DNA of 64,000 bases from contig NZ_CP014945.1 of the NCBI RefSeq assembly GCF_001606025.1, forward strand, positions 248,001-312,000, in the 5' to 3' direction. The position numbers were made by a program, and so were the translations under genes. The stretch is from Psychrobacter alimentarius. GTDB lineage: Bacteria > Pseudomonadota > Gammaproteobacteria > Pseudomonadales > Moraxellaceae. This document shows positions 9,712 through 20,158 of the stretch, piece after piece (the stretch's first letter is position 1; each line of letters begins with the position of its first letter). The notes beneath the pieces were generated by a model. The model ran no database searches. It was not told the origin of the DNA and saw only the letters and a program-made list of their open reading frames with translations.

Positions 9712-11070
9712 ATGAGATTAGTGGTCATTGGGGTCAATCACAAAACTGCACCAGTTGCTCTGCGCGAGCGTTTGGCGCTTGTGGGTGACGACGTGAATAT
9801 CGCTCTCAAACAATTAGAGACTTTCACGGATGGTAGCGTGATTGTTTCTACCTGCAATCGTACTGAGATTTATGCTCTTGTCCCTGTAGTAACAGAAGCA
9901 GCGTCACAATCTGAGGCACAAGAAACGACGGCTGTGAGCGGTAGTAACCATGTCTCTGCGGCTGATATCAACGCCCATGTTGTCAAAATTAAAACATGGC
10001 TGGCTGATTTTAAGCAATTATCGCTTATTGATATCGACCCATATCTCTATGTGCATCGTGATACTCATGCACTGACTCATTGGCTGAGAGTCGCGGCAGG
10101 GCTGGACTCTATGATACTGGGTGAGCCGCAGATATTGGGTCAAATCAAACGCTCAGTACACCTTGCGCAAGAGCAAAAAGTACTAAGCAATCAGCTTGGC
10201 TGGATCGTCGATCAAGTGTTTGCTGCCGCCAAACGTGTGCGTAATGAGACCAAAGTTGGCGCTCAAGCAGTGTCTCTCAGTTTTGCTGCGGCCAAGCTGG
10301 TGACGCAAATATTTGATGATTTACCTAGCCGTACTTTGTTGGTCGTTGCGGCAGGCGAGATGAACCGTTTGGTAGCCACACATATCGCTGGGCTGGGTGT
10401 GGGACGCGTGATTATTTGCAACCGTAACCCTGAGCGAGCAGAAGCGCTAGCCGCTGAACTGCGTCATCCTGACCGCCGTGTGGAAGTCAGAACCCTACAA
10501 GAATTGCCTCAGGTACTGGCAGAAGCGGATATTGTCAGCAGCTGTAGCGGTAGTATGGATTTATTGATTGATAAAACCATGACCGTACAGGCACTCAAGC
10601 GCCGTCGTTATCAGCCCATGCTCATGATTGATTTGGCCGTGCCACGTGACATTGACTCCTCGATCAGCCGTATAGATGATATCTATTTATATTCTGTTGA
10701 TGACTTACAGCATGTCATTGCTGGTAATATCGAGCAGCGTCGCCAAGCGGCAGTCGATGCTGAGTTACTGGTCAGCCAGTTAGTCGTTGAGGTCGATCGT
10801 CGCTTTCAGGTACGACAAGTGGGTAAAGACATTCAGCAGTATCGTGCGCATACTCAGGATAAAGTCGATAAGCTACTACACGAGTCTATTGCCAAATTAC
10901 AGCAAGATGACGCCAGTCCGGAAGAGATTCTCATCGAGTTGTCACGTCGTCTCACCCAGTCGCTGACCCATTCGCCATCTAAGCTGATGCGTAAGGCAGC
11001 CCGCGAAGGTGACAGTGAATTGCTCAATTTTGTTGTATCAGGATTAAAAGATACTCATCGTGGTCGCTAA
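9712..11070 (+). CDS. hemA: Glutamyl-tRNA reductase
   Basis: NADPH-dependent reduction of glutamyl-tRNA to glutamate-1-semialdehyde, the first committed step of C5 haem synthesis. The protein opens with VVIGVNHKTAPVALRER; the catalytic Cys48 is in STCNRTE. The helical domain has AAGLDSMILGEPQILGQIK, followed by the NADPH domain and a C-terminal dimerisation helix. I use the ATG at 9712 (452 residues); a TTG two codons earlier is unlikely. An insertion of roughly 30 low-complexity residues (about 60-90) after the catalytic domain core makes it longer than the E. coli enzyme. Confidence 0.96.
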   Translation: MRLVVIGVNHKTAPVALRERLALVGDDVNIALKQLETFTDGSVIVSTCNRTEIYALVPVVTEAASQSEAQETTAVSGSNHVSAADINAHVVKIKTWLADFKQLSLIDIDPYLYVHRDTHALTHWLRVAAGLDSMILGEPQILGQIKRSVHLAQEQKVLSNQLGWIVDQVFAAAKRVRNETKVGAQAVSLSFAAAKLVTQIFDDLPSRTLLVVAAGEMNRLVATHIAGLGVGRVIICNRNPERAEALAAELRHPDRRVEVRTLQELPQVLAEADIVSSCSGSMDLLIDKTMTVQALKRRRYQPMLMIDLAVPRDIDSSISRIDDIYLYSVDDLQHVIAGNIEQRRQAAVDAELLVSQLVVEVDRRFQVRQVGKDIQQYRAHTQDKVDKLLHESIAKLQQDDASPEEILIELSRRLTQSLTHSPSKLMRKAAREGDSELLNFVVSGLKDTHRGR

Positions 11071-11534
11071 CTTGTATCTCATACCATCATTTATTGTCTA
11101 AAATTATCGATTATTTCTCGCTTACTGATTGCTATACAGCTACTTATATTCCTTCTCCATCCTTAAGCCATTCCGCTAACTCAATCTTCTTCAAAATCTC
11201 TTGTACTAGCATTCGGTAAGCCTGATGTTATTAGTCCTTATTTTCTGTCTCAATCATAAAATTGATGATTTTATTTGGTATGCTCTCATAAACCATCGAA
11301 AAAACTCATGAGTACAAGACATCTTTAGCAATGACAGTGGCGCTAAGATATAGTGCTATATTGTCATCTCTGCCTTACGTTCTACACACTTGATGTTGGC
11401 AGTACTGTATTTATTTTATATTAACTATAGTGCAAGCTGACTTATTCAAATAATTGGTAAAAGCGTACCAGAGTTTTGTGGCAGCCAATTTCAGAGAAAT
11501 ATTCAATGATCTAACCATAAACAAGGAGCGTCCT
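11071..11534. other. Intergenic region with a possible ORF remnant
   Basis: 464 bp with no clear terminator for hemA. On the minus strand 11144-11296 reads as a 51-codon coding-like stretch broken by two adjacent stops (see findings). A promoter candidate for the next gene is at 11396-11424. Confidence 0.5.
11396..11424 (+). promoter_or_regulatory. Sigma-70-like promoter candidate
   Basis: TTGGCA (11396-11401), 17-bp spacer, then TATTAA (11419-11424). Five of six and four of six matches to consensus. About 110 nt upstream of the aminotransferase start. Confidence 0.45.
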
Positions 11535-12671
11535 ATGACGGCATTACGTCAAGATATTGATCCAAACGGCTTATTAGAGTATTCAGTAGTCTATACAGAC
11601 CGCGCCCTCAACCATATGTCCCAAGTCTTTCAGCAAGTGATGACAGACCTATCAAGCGAGTTAAAATCAGTGTATAACGCTGACGCTGTCGTGATTGTGC
11701 CAGGTTCTGGTACTTATGGTATGGAAGCGGTGGCGCGTCAGTTGGCAAACGATGAAGATTGCCTCATTATCCGTAACGGCTGGTTCAGTTATCGCTGGAC
11801 ACAAATCTTAGAAAAAGGCAAAATCGCCAAGTCGTCTACGGTATTAACCGCAGAGCGCGCAGACGATAGCGAGTCCCCAAGACCATTTGCACCAGTGAAT
11901 ATCGACACGGCAGTCGCCAAAATCAAAGCGGAAAAACCCGCGATGGTCTTTGCGCCGCATGTTGAGACATCGTCAGGCATGATTTTGTCAACAGACTATA
12001 TCAAAGCACTGAGTGCTGCGGTTCATAGCGTGGGCGGCTTACTGGTCATTGACTGTATTGCGTCGGGCTGTGTTTGGTTGGACATGAAAGAACTGGGCAT
12101 TGATGTCCTCATCAGCGCCCCGCAAAAAGGCTGGAGCAGCACGCCGTGTGCGGGTCTGGTGATGCTAAGCGATGCGGCGATTAAAAAAGTAGACAATACA
12201 GAGTCAGATAGCTTTAGCTTAGATTTGAAGCAATGGTTGACTATCATGCGTGCCTACGAGAATGGCGGTCATGCTTATCATGCAACCATGCCGACCGATG
12301 GCTTACGCCAATTCCGTGACACGCTATTGGAAGCCAAAAAGATTGGTTTTGATACATTATGCGATGCTCAATGGGAGTTGGGCACACGTATCCGCAAGGT
12401 ATTGTCAGACAAAGGCATAGAAAGCGTCGCGGCTGAAGGATTCGAAGCGCCAGGCGTGGTCGTTGCTTATACTGATCGCGATGATATGCATAAAGGTAGC
12501 GCTTTCGCTGAAGCGGGCATGCAGATTGCTGCTGGTGTCCCTCTCAAAGTTGGTGAGCCTGATAACTTTAAAACGTTCCGCTTGGGTCTATTTGGTTTGG
12601 ATAAATTGACCGACATTGACGGTGCGGTGACCCGCTTTGAATCAGCGCTAGAAGAGGTGCTGGCTCACTAA
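11535..12671 (+). CDS. Class-V PLP aminotransferase (alanine/serine-glyoxylate type)
   Basis: 378-residue PLP enzyme of the serine-pyruvate / alanine-glyoxylate aminotransferase family. Motifs: IVPGSGTYGMEAVARQL (substrate and PLP phosphate binding), HVETSSGMI, DCIASGCVWLDM containing the PLP-contacting Asp, and the Schiff-base lysine K198 in SAPQKGWSS. I start at the ATG at 11535, which has AGGAG 6-10 nt upstream, rather than the longer frame from 11454. Exact amino donor and acceptor cannot be told from sequence. Transcribed alone, ended by the terminator at 12747-12788. Confidence 0.88.
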   Translation: MTALRQDIDPNGLLEYSVVYTDRALNHMSQVFQQVMTDLSSELKSVYNADAVVIVPGSGTYGMEAVARQLANDEDCLIIRNGWFSYRWTQILEKGKIAKSSTVLTAERADDSESPRPFAPVNIDTAVAKIKAEKPAMVFAPHVETSSGMILSTDYIKALSAAVHSVGGLLVIDCIASGCVWLDMKELGIDVLISAPQKGWSSTPCAGLVMLSDAAIKKVDNTESDSFSLDLKQWLTIMRAYENGGHAYHATMPTDGLRQFRDTLLEAKKIGFDTLCDAQWELGTRIRKVLSDKGIESVAAEGFEAPGVVVAYTDRDDMHKGSAFAEAGMQIAAGVPLKVGEPDNFKTFRLGLFGLDKLTDIDGAVTRFESALEEVLAH

Positions 12672-12746
12672 TTCAAGTCGTTTACCTTTATAGTAAGTAT
12701 CAATAATAGTAAGTATCAAGATATAAGAGTAGTAAACGTTTAGCTA

Positions 12747-12788
12747 AAATACTGAACGCTAGTGTCACGCTAGGTTCAGTATTTTTTT
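12747..12788 (+). terminator. Terminator after the aminotransferase
   Basis: AAATACTGAAC (12747-12757) pairs with GTTCAGTATTT (12774-12784), with CTAG/CTAG extending the stem inside, followed by a run of seven T. Confidence 0.85.
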
Positions 12789-12873
12789 ACCTTTTTATTA
12801 TATTTAATAATATAATGTATTTTTATAAATTAAAAATCACATTTGCTTTTGCTACCAATGGGTTGAGAGAACT

Positions 12874-13314
12874 ATGATGAACATACAAATAGATTGGCAA
12901 GCATTTACGCCCATCTCTTTGGTAGGCGGTCTGTTGCTGGGCGTAGCGACAGTCATACTGCTATTGGGCATTGGACGAATTGCCGGTATCAGTGGTATTT
13001 TTTCAAGCTTGCTTAAGCCCAAGCGAGTAGAAGCTTGGCAAGTGTTGTTTATAGTGGGGCTGGTTGTATCACCCGTGCTATATGGTCTGGTCAAACCATT
13101 ACCTGCTATAGAAATGAGTACGTCTTTGCCGTTGTTGATTGGTGCAGGGTTGTTGGTTGGTTTTGGCACCCGACTGGGTTCAGGATGTACCAGTGGACAT
13201 GGTATCTGCGGTAATGCGCGCCTGTCTCCACGCTCGATGGTGGCAACGGTGACCTTTATGTTATTTGGCATGGTGACGGTTTATATTGGTCGCCATTTTT
13301 TGGGGCTGATCTAA
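12874..13314 (+). CDS. YeeE/YedE-family membrane protein, first half of a split pair
   Basis: 146-residue hydrophobic protein with about four membrane helices. The motif GSGCTSGHGICGNARLSPRS (from about residue 108) is the sulfur-compound-handling Cys motif of the YeeE/TsuA transporter family, which takes up thiosulfate or related sulfur species. In other bacteria one YeeE protein carries two such halves. Here the halves are separate genes, this one and the gene starting at 13366. GAGAGA lies upstream of the double ATG. Substrate inferred, family firm. Confidence 0.85.
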   Translation: MMNIQIDWQAFTPISLVGGLLLGVATVILLLGIGRIAGISGIFSSLLKPKRVEAWQVLFIVGLVVSPVLYGLVKPLPAIEMSTSLPLLIGAGLLVGFGTRLGSGCTSGHGICGNARLSPRSMVATVTFMLFGMVTVYIGRHFLGLI

Positions 13315-13365
13315 ACGAGTAAGATGGCTGATTACTACCTACATAAAAAAATAGAGAGACAGACA

Positions 13366-13785
13366 ATGCTAAAAAATATGATTGGACTACTAGCGGGGCT
13401 ACTATTCGGCTTAGGACTGCTGATATCTGGTATGACAGATCCTACCAAGGTACAAGGGTTTTTAGACGTTTTTGGTGCATGGGATATTTCTCTGGCACTG
13501 GTGATGGGCGGTGGTCTGATCGTGGCCATCACTGGGGTGCAAATTGCTAGACTTCAACCAACCAGTTGGATCGGCAGCTCAATTGAGATGCCAACCACAA
13601 CCGTTATTAATAAAAAGCTGCTTATCGGCGCGATGCTGTTTGGCATTGGCTGGGGTTTGGTAGGTATCTGTCCGGGACCAGGCATTGTATTGCTAGGAGC
13701 TGGACAATGGCAGGCTTATGTATTTATTCCCGCGATGATCGTAGGCATGCTGATATATCAGTGGTTTGAGCCTAAGCTTGGGTAA
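13366..13785 (+). CDS. YeeE/YedE-family (DUF6691-type) membrane protein, second half
   Basis: 139 residues, about four membrane helices, with the second-half Cys motif WGLVGICPGPGIVLLGAG. I start at ATG 13366, preceded by a purine-rich stretch, rather than the ATG at 13324 whose first 14 residues are hydrophilic and unlike the family. It lies about 50 nt after the first half and the two almost certainly act together as one transporter. No ArsR-type regulator, rhodanese or persulfide dioxygenase gene lies beside them, though such partners are common. Confidence 0.85.
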   Translation: MLKNMIGLLAGLLFGLGLLISGMTDPTKVQGFLDVFGAWDISLALVMGGGLIVAITGVQIARLQPTSWIGSSIEMPTTTVINKKLLIGAMLFGIGWGLVGICPGPGIVLLGAGQWQAYVFIPAMIVGMLIYQWFEPKLG

Positions 13786-13943
13786 GAGCAGTTTTAATAA
13801 GATATGGATACGGTCAATTTAAAATAAATTGAGCTGACTTGAAGCGCTCTTATAATCGATATGATGAGCAGATTTCCTGATTAAAATAGCGTGACCAACA
13901 TAGTGCTCACTCATCAGTCGTTTGTCTGCATAGCTGATAATAA

Positions 13944-16157
<2,214 letters not shown>

Positions 16158-16175
16158 TAGCTTTACAGTTTGAAT

Positions 16176-16213
16176 AAAAAAGTGGCAAGGTGAATTATCT
16201 TGCCGCTTTTTTG
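16176..16213 (+). terminator. Terminator after fadH
   Basis: AAAAAAGTGGCAAG pairs with CTTGCCGCTTTTTT (one G-T pair), then T run. Also A-rich on the left, so it may act weakly on the other strand for the island genes. Confidence 0.8.
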
Positions 16214-16293
16214 GTTTAGTGAATCTAGTTTTTGATATTAAAGCTTCAGTTCAGCTTATGATGATTTTGAGAGAGTTGAGGGATGCAGCGCAC

Positions 16294-17061
16294 TTACTCT
16301 CGTTCTAATACGATACCGTCAAAATAGCCTCTCATACCACAATGTACTTCTCTATATTTATTATCCATGTCTTTTAATAATAATTGAGTCTTACCTTTAT
16401 AGAGTGCTGGATACAAACGCAGTTCAGCGGTTTCATTTTGCAGGTCATTGTCGATGACCCAATGGTTTTCTGATCACGTTGCCTTACTCTCTTCAATCTC
16501 ACAGGTATGTCCATTAGTAAACACTAAAATGCCATCGATAATGGCAAGATAAGGCTTATTAGCGACCCTATGAATCAAGACACTATTTGTTGTCTTTGCT
16601 ACTACCTTCCAGTCGTTAGTTTCTGAGTTATACATCGGAACTTCCACATCTTGAAAAAACTCACCAAATGACTTTTTGCTAGGTAAGTTAGAACGATTTA
16701 GCTCATCTGGGAAATCCCAAGCTACACCATTATAATTTTTATCTTCAATATATTCTTTATACTCTCGTATAAGGCATTCTGTATCTGTACACGTATTGCG
16801 CTGAAATCTAAGCCAACGTCGTTGATCGATAATCATATTATCTTTAAAAATTCCGCTGTCTTCGTAATCAGAAGTATTAGCAAGGTCTCGTTTATATTTT
16901 TCTGCCATAGCGTCATCAAGCTTTGATAACTCAGTGTTCGCACAAACCCTCTTTTCTATCCAAGTAGCCGCTTTTTTACAATCAAAACTGGCTGAATGTG
17001 CTGCAGCGGGTAGTAGGGCAGTGCCTAAAATGATTAGTGGGGTTAAGAGCTTTTTTTTCAT
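16294..17061 (-). pseudogene. LprI-like secreted protein interrupted by an in-frame TGA
   Basis: The first 195 codons (17061 to 16477) encode a signal peptide (about 1-24, ending AAAHSA) and a lysozyme-inhibitor LprI-type domain. That domain shows FDCKKAATWIEKRVC, LSKLDDAMAEKYKRDL and QRRWLRFQRNTCTDTECLIREY, with four cysteines. A TGA at 16474-16476 then stops it. The same frame stays open for 59 more codons to a TAA at 16294-16296. The extension looks like protein (ENHWVIDNDLQNETAELRL, then EVHCGMRGYFDGIVLERE). The simplest reading is a nonsense mutation in a 255-codon gene; a 195-residue product may still be made. Good ribosome site (AGGATAG). Last gene of the PAAR island. Confidence 0.75.
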
Positions 17062-17140
17062 ACTATCCTCATTTTTTATGATTTGATTACACTTGAATGG
17101 AGATAGGAAAGATGTAAATGTAGGATAAATTCAGTACTAA

Positions 17141-18039
17141 TTAATTCTCTGAACTATCCTCTAAATCACCCAAGGTAAGCCCTGTCTCTTGAGTGCTAAA
17201 AATAGTGATGTCTTTATCATCGATTTTACCATTCATGACCAATTTACCGATGCGATTACTGGCTTCTTGATTGCCTTGATCTGCTGCCTTTTGATACCAC
17301 TCAAAAGCTTTATCATAGTCCTGCGGTACACCATAACCATTCTCGTAGAGACCGCCAATATTAAGCTGTGCTACATCTAATCCTTGATCGGCGGCTTTGA
17401 TATACCACTCAAAAGCTTTATCATAATTTTGCGTCACACCATAACCGTGTTCATAAAAATTACCAATATTATTTTGAGCATCAAAAGATCCGTTGTTAGC
17501 TGCTAATAGATACCACTGCATTGCTTTTTGATAATCTTGCTCAACACCACTACCTTCATAATACATGATGCCTATACGATATTGAGCATCAGAATCTCCT
17601 TGGTTAGCAGATTTTTGAAACCATTCAAATTTTTTGAAATCATCTTGCTTAACAGCAATACCTTCGTGATACATGACACCTAAATCAAATTGAGCATCAG
17701 AATCTCCTTGGTTAGCGGCTTGCTTAACCCATTCAAATGCTTTTTGATAATTTTGATCTACGCCTAAACCTTCATAATACCTAGATAATGTTTAGCAGGG
17801 GCATAGCCTTGATTGGCAGCTTTTTCAAATAGTTCAAAAGCTTTGTTATCATCTTCAGGAACTGAGTTGCCTTCATAGTAGGCAAGGCCAAAATCATAGG
17901 TCTCAGCAGGAGTGCTTTGATTTGATAGTACTGGTGCGTTTGATGATTCAGCTGAACAAGCGGAAACGATTAATATATTTGATAATAAAGTAGCTAATAG
18001 TAAAGACTGAATGAGAGTAGTATTTTTTCTTTGATGCAT
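17141..18039 (-). pseudogene. Sel1-repeat lipoprotein, frameshifted by loss of a 7-bp repeat copy
   Basis: Starts at ATG 18039 (AAAGGATATT upstream) with a lipoprotein signal (LIVSAC, Cys28) and one Sel1 repeat. It then stops at 17764 after LGIMKV. From 17779 a shifted frame continues without a stop through 35 codons (YYEGLGVDQNYQKAFEW...) into the region from 17674 to 17141, with about five more Sel1 repeats of 36 residues (for example AQYRIGIMYYEGSGVEQDY). Adding a second TATTATG at 17773-17779 restores LGIM-YYEG and a single protein of about 300 residues. Sel1 proteins next to PAAR effectors often serve as immunity or accessory proteins, but that role is inferred. Confidence 0.8.
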
Positions 18040-18083
18040 TGAATATCCTTTTTTTAATTGTTATAACTATTAATTATCCAATG

Positions 18084-18638
18084 CTATAGCACTAGGATTG
18101 TCATATTTTTTTCATTTAAGTCATAGCAAGGTAAACTATAGTCATATAGTAAGTCTACTAAAGTACGTGCTTCAAAAGATTCATATTCATAATCATTTTG
18201 CATGTCGGTCATATACATGAAAACGGTAGCTTTATCTTTGCATAGAATGCGAACACGTTTGGCTGTTTTATCAGATCTACTTGAGGTCTTAGCTATATAA
18301 TCGTTTTTGTCAATTTTATCAGTCATATCTATCCAGCCTTCCTTGAGAAGAAAGCTATGTAAATGTAACATTTTATTCTTATCAAACTCGGGACTGACAT
18401 ACCAAGCAGTGAACCAAACTTCTCGATTAATGTAATCATATTCACTGTTGTTGAAGTTAATAAAATTGGCGATATCATTTAATTGAGATATTAACCAACT
18501 TTCCTTCGCAACTAATTCTTGTTGATATATTTCTAGCTCTTTATCTGGTTCTAAGTCTACAGTCCATATAAATAAAATAATAACGAAAGCAATAAGTGAA
18601 ATATCAGATAACTTATATTTTTTACCTCTTGTTTTCAC
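18084..18638 (-). CDS. Hypothetical membrane-anchored protein of the PAAR island
   Basis: 184 residues, not recognised. One N-terminal membrane helix (about residues 12-28, ISLIAFVIILFIWTVDL) then a soluble, charged domain, so it is probably anchored in the inner membrane. The start is GTG at 18636-18638 with AGGA about 9 nt upstream. It follows the putative immunity gene by about 40 nt and precedes the Sel1 gene, so it is likely cotranscribed. AT-rich like its neighbours. A second immunity or accessory protein is possible, not shown. Confidence 0.65.
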   Translation of the reverse strand: MKTRGKKYKLSDISLIAFVIILFIWTVDLEPDKELEIYQQELVAKESWLISQLNDIANFINFNNSEYDYINREVWFTAWYVSPEFDKNKMLHLHSFLLKEGWIDMTDKIDKNDYIAKTSSRSDKTAKRVRILCKDKATVFMYMTDMQNDYEYESFEARTLVDLLYDYSLPCYDLNEKNMTILVL

Positions 18639-18681
18639 TGATTATTTTCCTACATACTTAATAATATTTTTCAAAACTAGG

Positions 18682-18939
18682 TTATTTAATCTGCTTTAAA
18701 TATTCCAAGTAGTTAACTAATTGTTCTCTATATTTCTTATCCGATTTAAATTTTGGAGATTCAATCCACTTATTACGATTATGAATAATTGATTCTAAGG
18801 TAAAGTCCTCATAACCAGACTCCGCTTCACAACAAGGGCATATTTCATATAATGGGAATTCACCGTCAAGACCCCATGGCAAGAAATCCTCATCATAGTA
18901 ACCGCATATTTTACAACTGTGTAACTTTCTATTGAGCAT
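18682..18939 (-). CDS. Small CPCC-type cysteine-rich protein, putative immunity protein
   Basis: 85 residues starting at an ATG (18937-18939) inside the last codons of the PAAR-toxin gene: the toxin ends TTTCATGCTCAATAG, overlapping by 11 bp, a sign of translational coupling. Four or five cysteines (C9-x2-C12, then YEICPCCEAESG with C34, C36, C37) suggest a zinc site like the Cys-rich CPCC family. C-terminal part is helical and basic. Position directly after a polymorphic toxin suggests it neutralises that toxin. A longer frame upstream to 19068 is just the overlap with the toxin gene. Confidence 0.7.
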   Translation of the reverse strand: MLNRKLHSCKICGYYDEDFLPWGLDGEFPLYEICPCCEAESGYEDFTLESIIHNRNKWIESPKFKSDKKYREQLVNYLEYLKQIK

Positions 18940-19939
18940 GAAAATATTCCAAATTAGTTGAGTAGGGATGTGTTGAAGCATCAGGCTTAAAAATTGTTCG
19001 AGGTGCACCATCTTTCGTTTTGACGGCAAATGTGTTTGTTTTTGGATTATATAAAACCGTATCACCATTCTTTCTAGTTTTATTTAAAGTTCCACGCGGA
19101 GGGTCACTGACAAACTCTTGAGCATGACGATAGTAGTCATTTTGAGATTTTAGCTCAGGAAATTCTTTGCTATGTTTACTCCAATGCTCTGCTAGGTTTG
19201 TATTAGGAGATCTTTTCTTAGTAGAAGTCCAGTCGAAACCTTTTTCAGAGTCTCTGTAAATATTGTTATTACTTATCGCTCGTTTTCGAATCACGTACTG
19301 TCCAGCTTTAACACTAGTCTTAGCCGATAAAGCACCCAAACCTAGCGGAAATGACATAATGTCAAAAACCAATCCAGCCTCATCTCCAATTTTTTGCACA
19401 CCTTCATGGTATTTCTTACGATCACCATTGACATCTATCCAGAGAGAATTAAGACGTTCTTGATAAATTAGCTCTTCGGGAGTACCTGCTCCTGCCCAAA
19501 GCCCACCGTCTTTCAATGCTTGTTCAGTAGATACGTCAACCCACATCCCTAACTCCTCATCAGACATTTCATCTTCAGAATCTTTGTTGTCAGAAGCTGC
19601 AAAGCTAGAAAATACAGTTTCTGAATCAGGTTTAGGAAACACCAAAGGCGCTGCCTGCGCGATACTACCGACACTAAAATCCGACTCCGCAAACGCCTGC
19701 TGATTGGCGATCAGTTTCGCGCCGCAGCTCGTCACATCACCGCCACGTGCAATGGGCGCACCATCGACGATAAAAGACGCATCGCCACTCACGATAACGG
19801 TCATCTTTTTGCATTTTTTGCACATGACTTGATCGCCCTTTCGAGCGACAGGAATACCGTTATGAGTGGTGTGCGGCGAGCCAGTCATGACTGTCCCACC
19901 GTGAGAGGTCTTTGCGCCAACTGTGATATAGGCTGCCAT
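18929..19939 (-). CDS. PAAR-domain protein with C-terminal toxin-like domain (putative T6SS effector)
   Basis: 336 residues. The N-terminus (about 1-95) is a PAAR domain (VGAKTSHGGTVMTGSPHT, GIPVARKGDQV, CKKCKK, IVDGAPIARGGDVTSCGAKL), the spike tip of a type VI secretion VgrG trimer. A linker (100-245) with an IMSFPLGLGALSA stretch follows. The last 90 residues (AEHWSKHSKEF with H252 and H256, then KTRKNGDTVLYNPKTNTFAV, RTIFKP) look like a polymorphic-toxin nuclease of the colicin-D/BECR style; that assignment is my inference. AAGGT ribosome site. No vgrG or other T6SS gene is in the window. PAAR-encoding DNA is visibly more GC-rich than the tail. Confidence 0.8.
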   Translation of the reverse strand: MAAYITVGAKTSHGGTVMTGSPHTTHNGIPVARKGDQVMCKKCKKMTVIVSGDASFIVDGAPIARGGDVTSCGAKLIANQQAFAESDFSVGSIAQAAPLVFPKPDSETVFSSFAASDNKDSEDEMSDEELGMWVDVSTEQALKDGGLWAGAGTPEELIYQERLNSLWIDVNGDRKKYHEGVQKIGDEAGLVFDIMSFPLGLGALSAKTSVKAGQYVIRKRAISNNNIYRDSEKGFDWTSTKKRSPNTNLAEHWSKHSKEFPELKSQNDYYRHAQEFVSDPPRGTLNKTRKNGDTVLYNPKTNTFAVKTKDGAPRTIFKPDASTHPYSTNLEYFHAQ

Positions 19940-20158
19940 AATGCTACCTTGCTAAAATGCCCAATGTTCAGACTCTTACAGCGAATCCATTATTTGCAGA
20001 GCATTATAGAGGGCTAACACCTTAAATATCAAACTTAAGTTCGTCTAATTTTTTGGCTTATATAGCAGCTTGGGCTTATACTGAATGTAGAGGTCTTTGA
20101 ATATGAGGTCATGAAGAAAAGCAGGCTATTTTTACTGACAGCAATAACCAGCAAAAAT

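Noticed and set aside
16474..16476. TGA as selenocysteine codon in the LprI-like gene
   Set aside because: No stem-loop of SECIS type was seen just after it and the family is not known to use selenocysteine.
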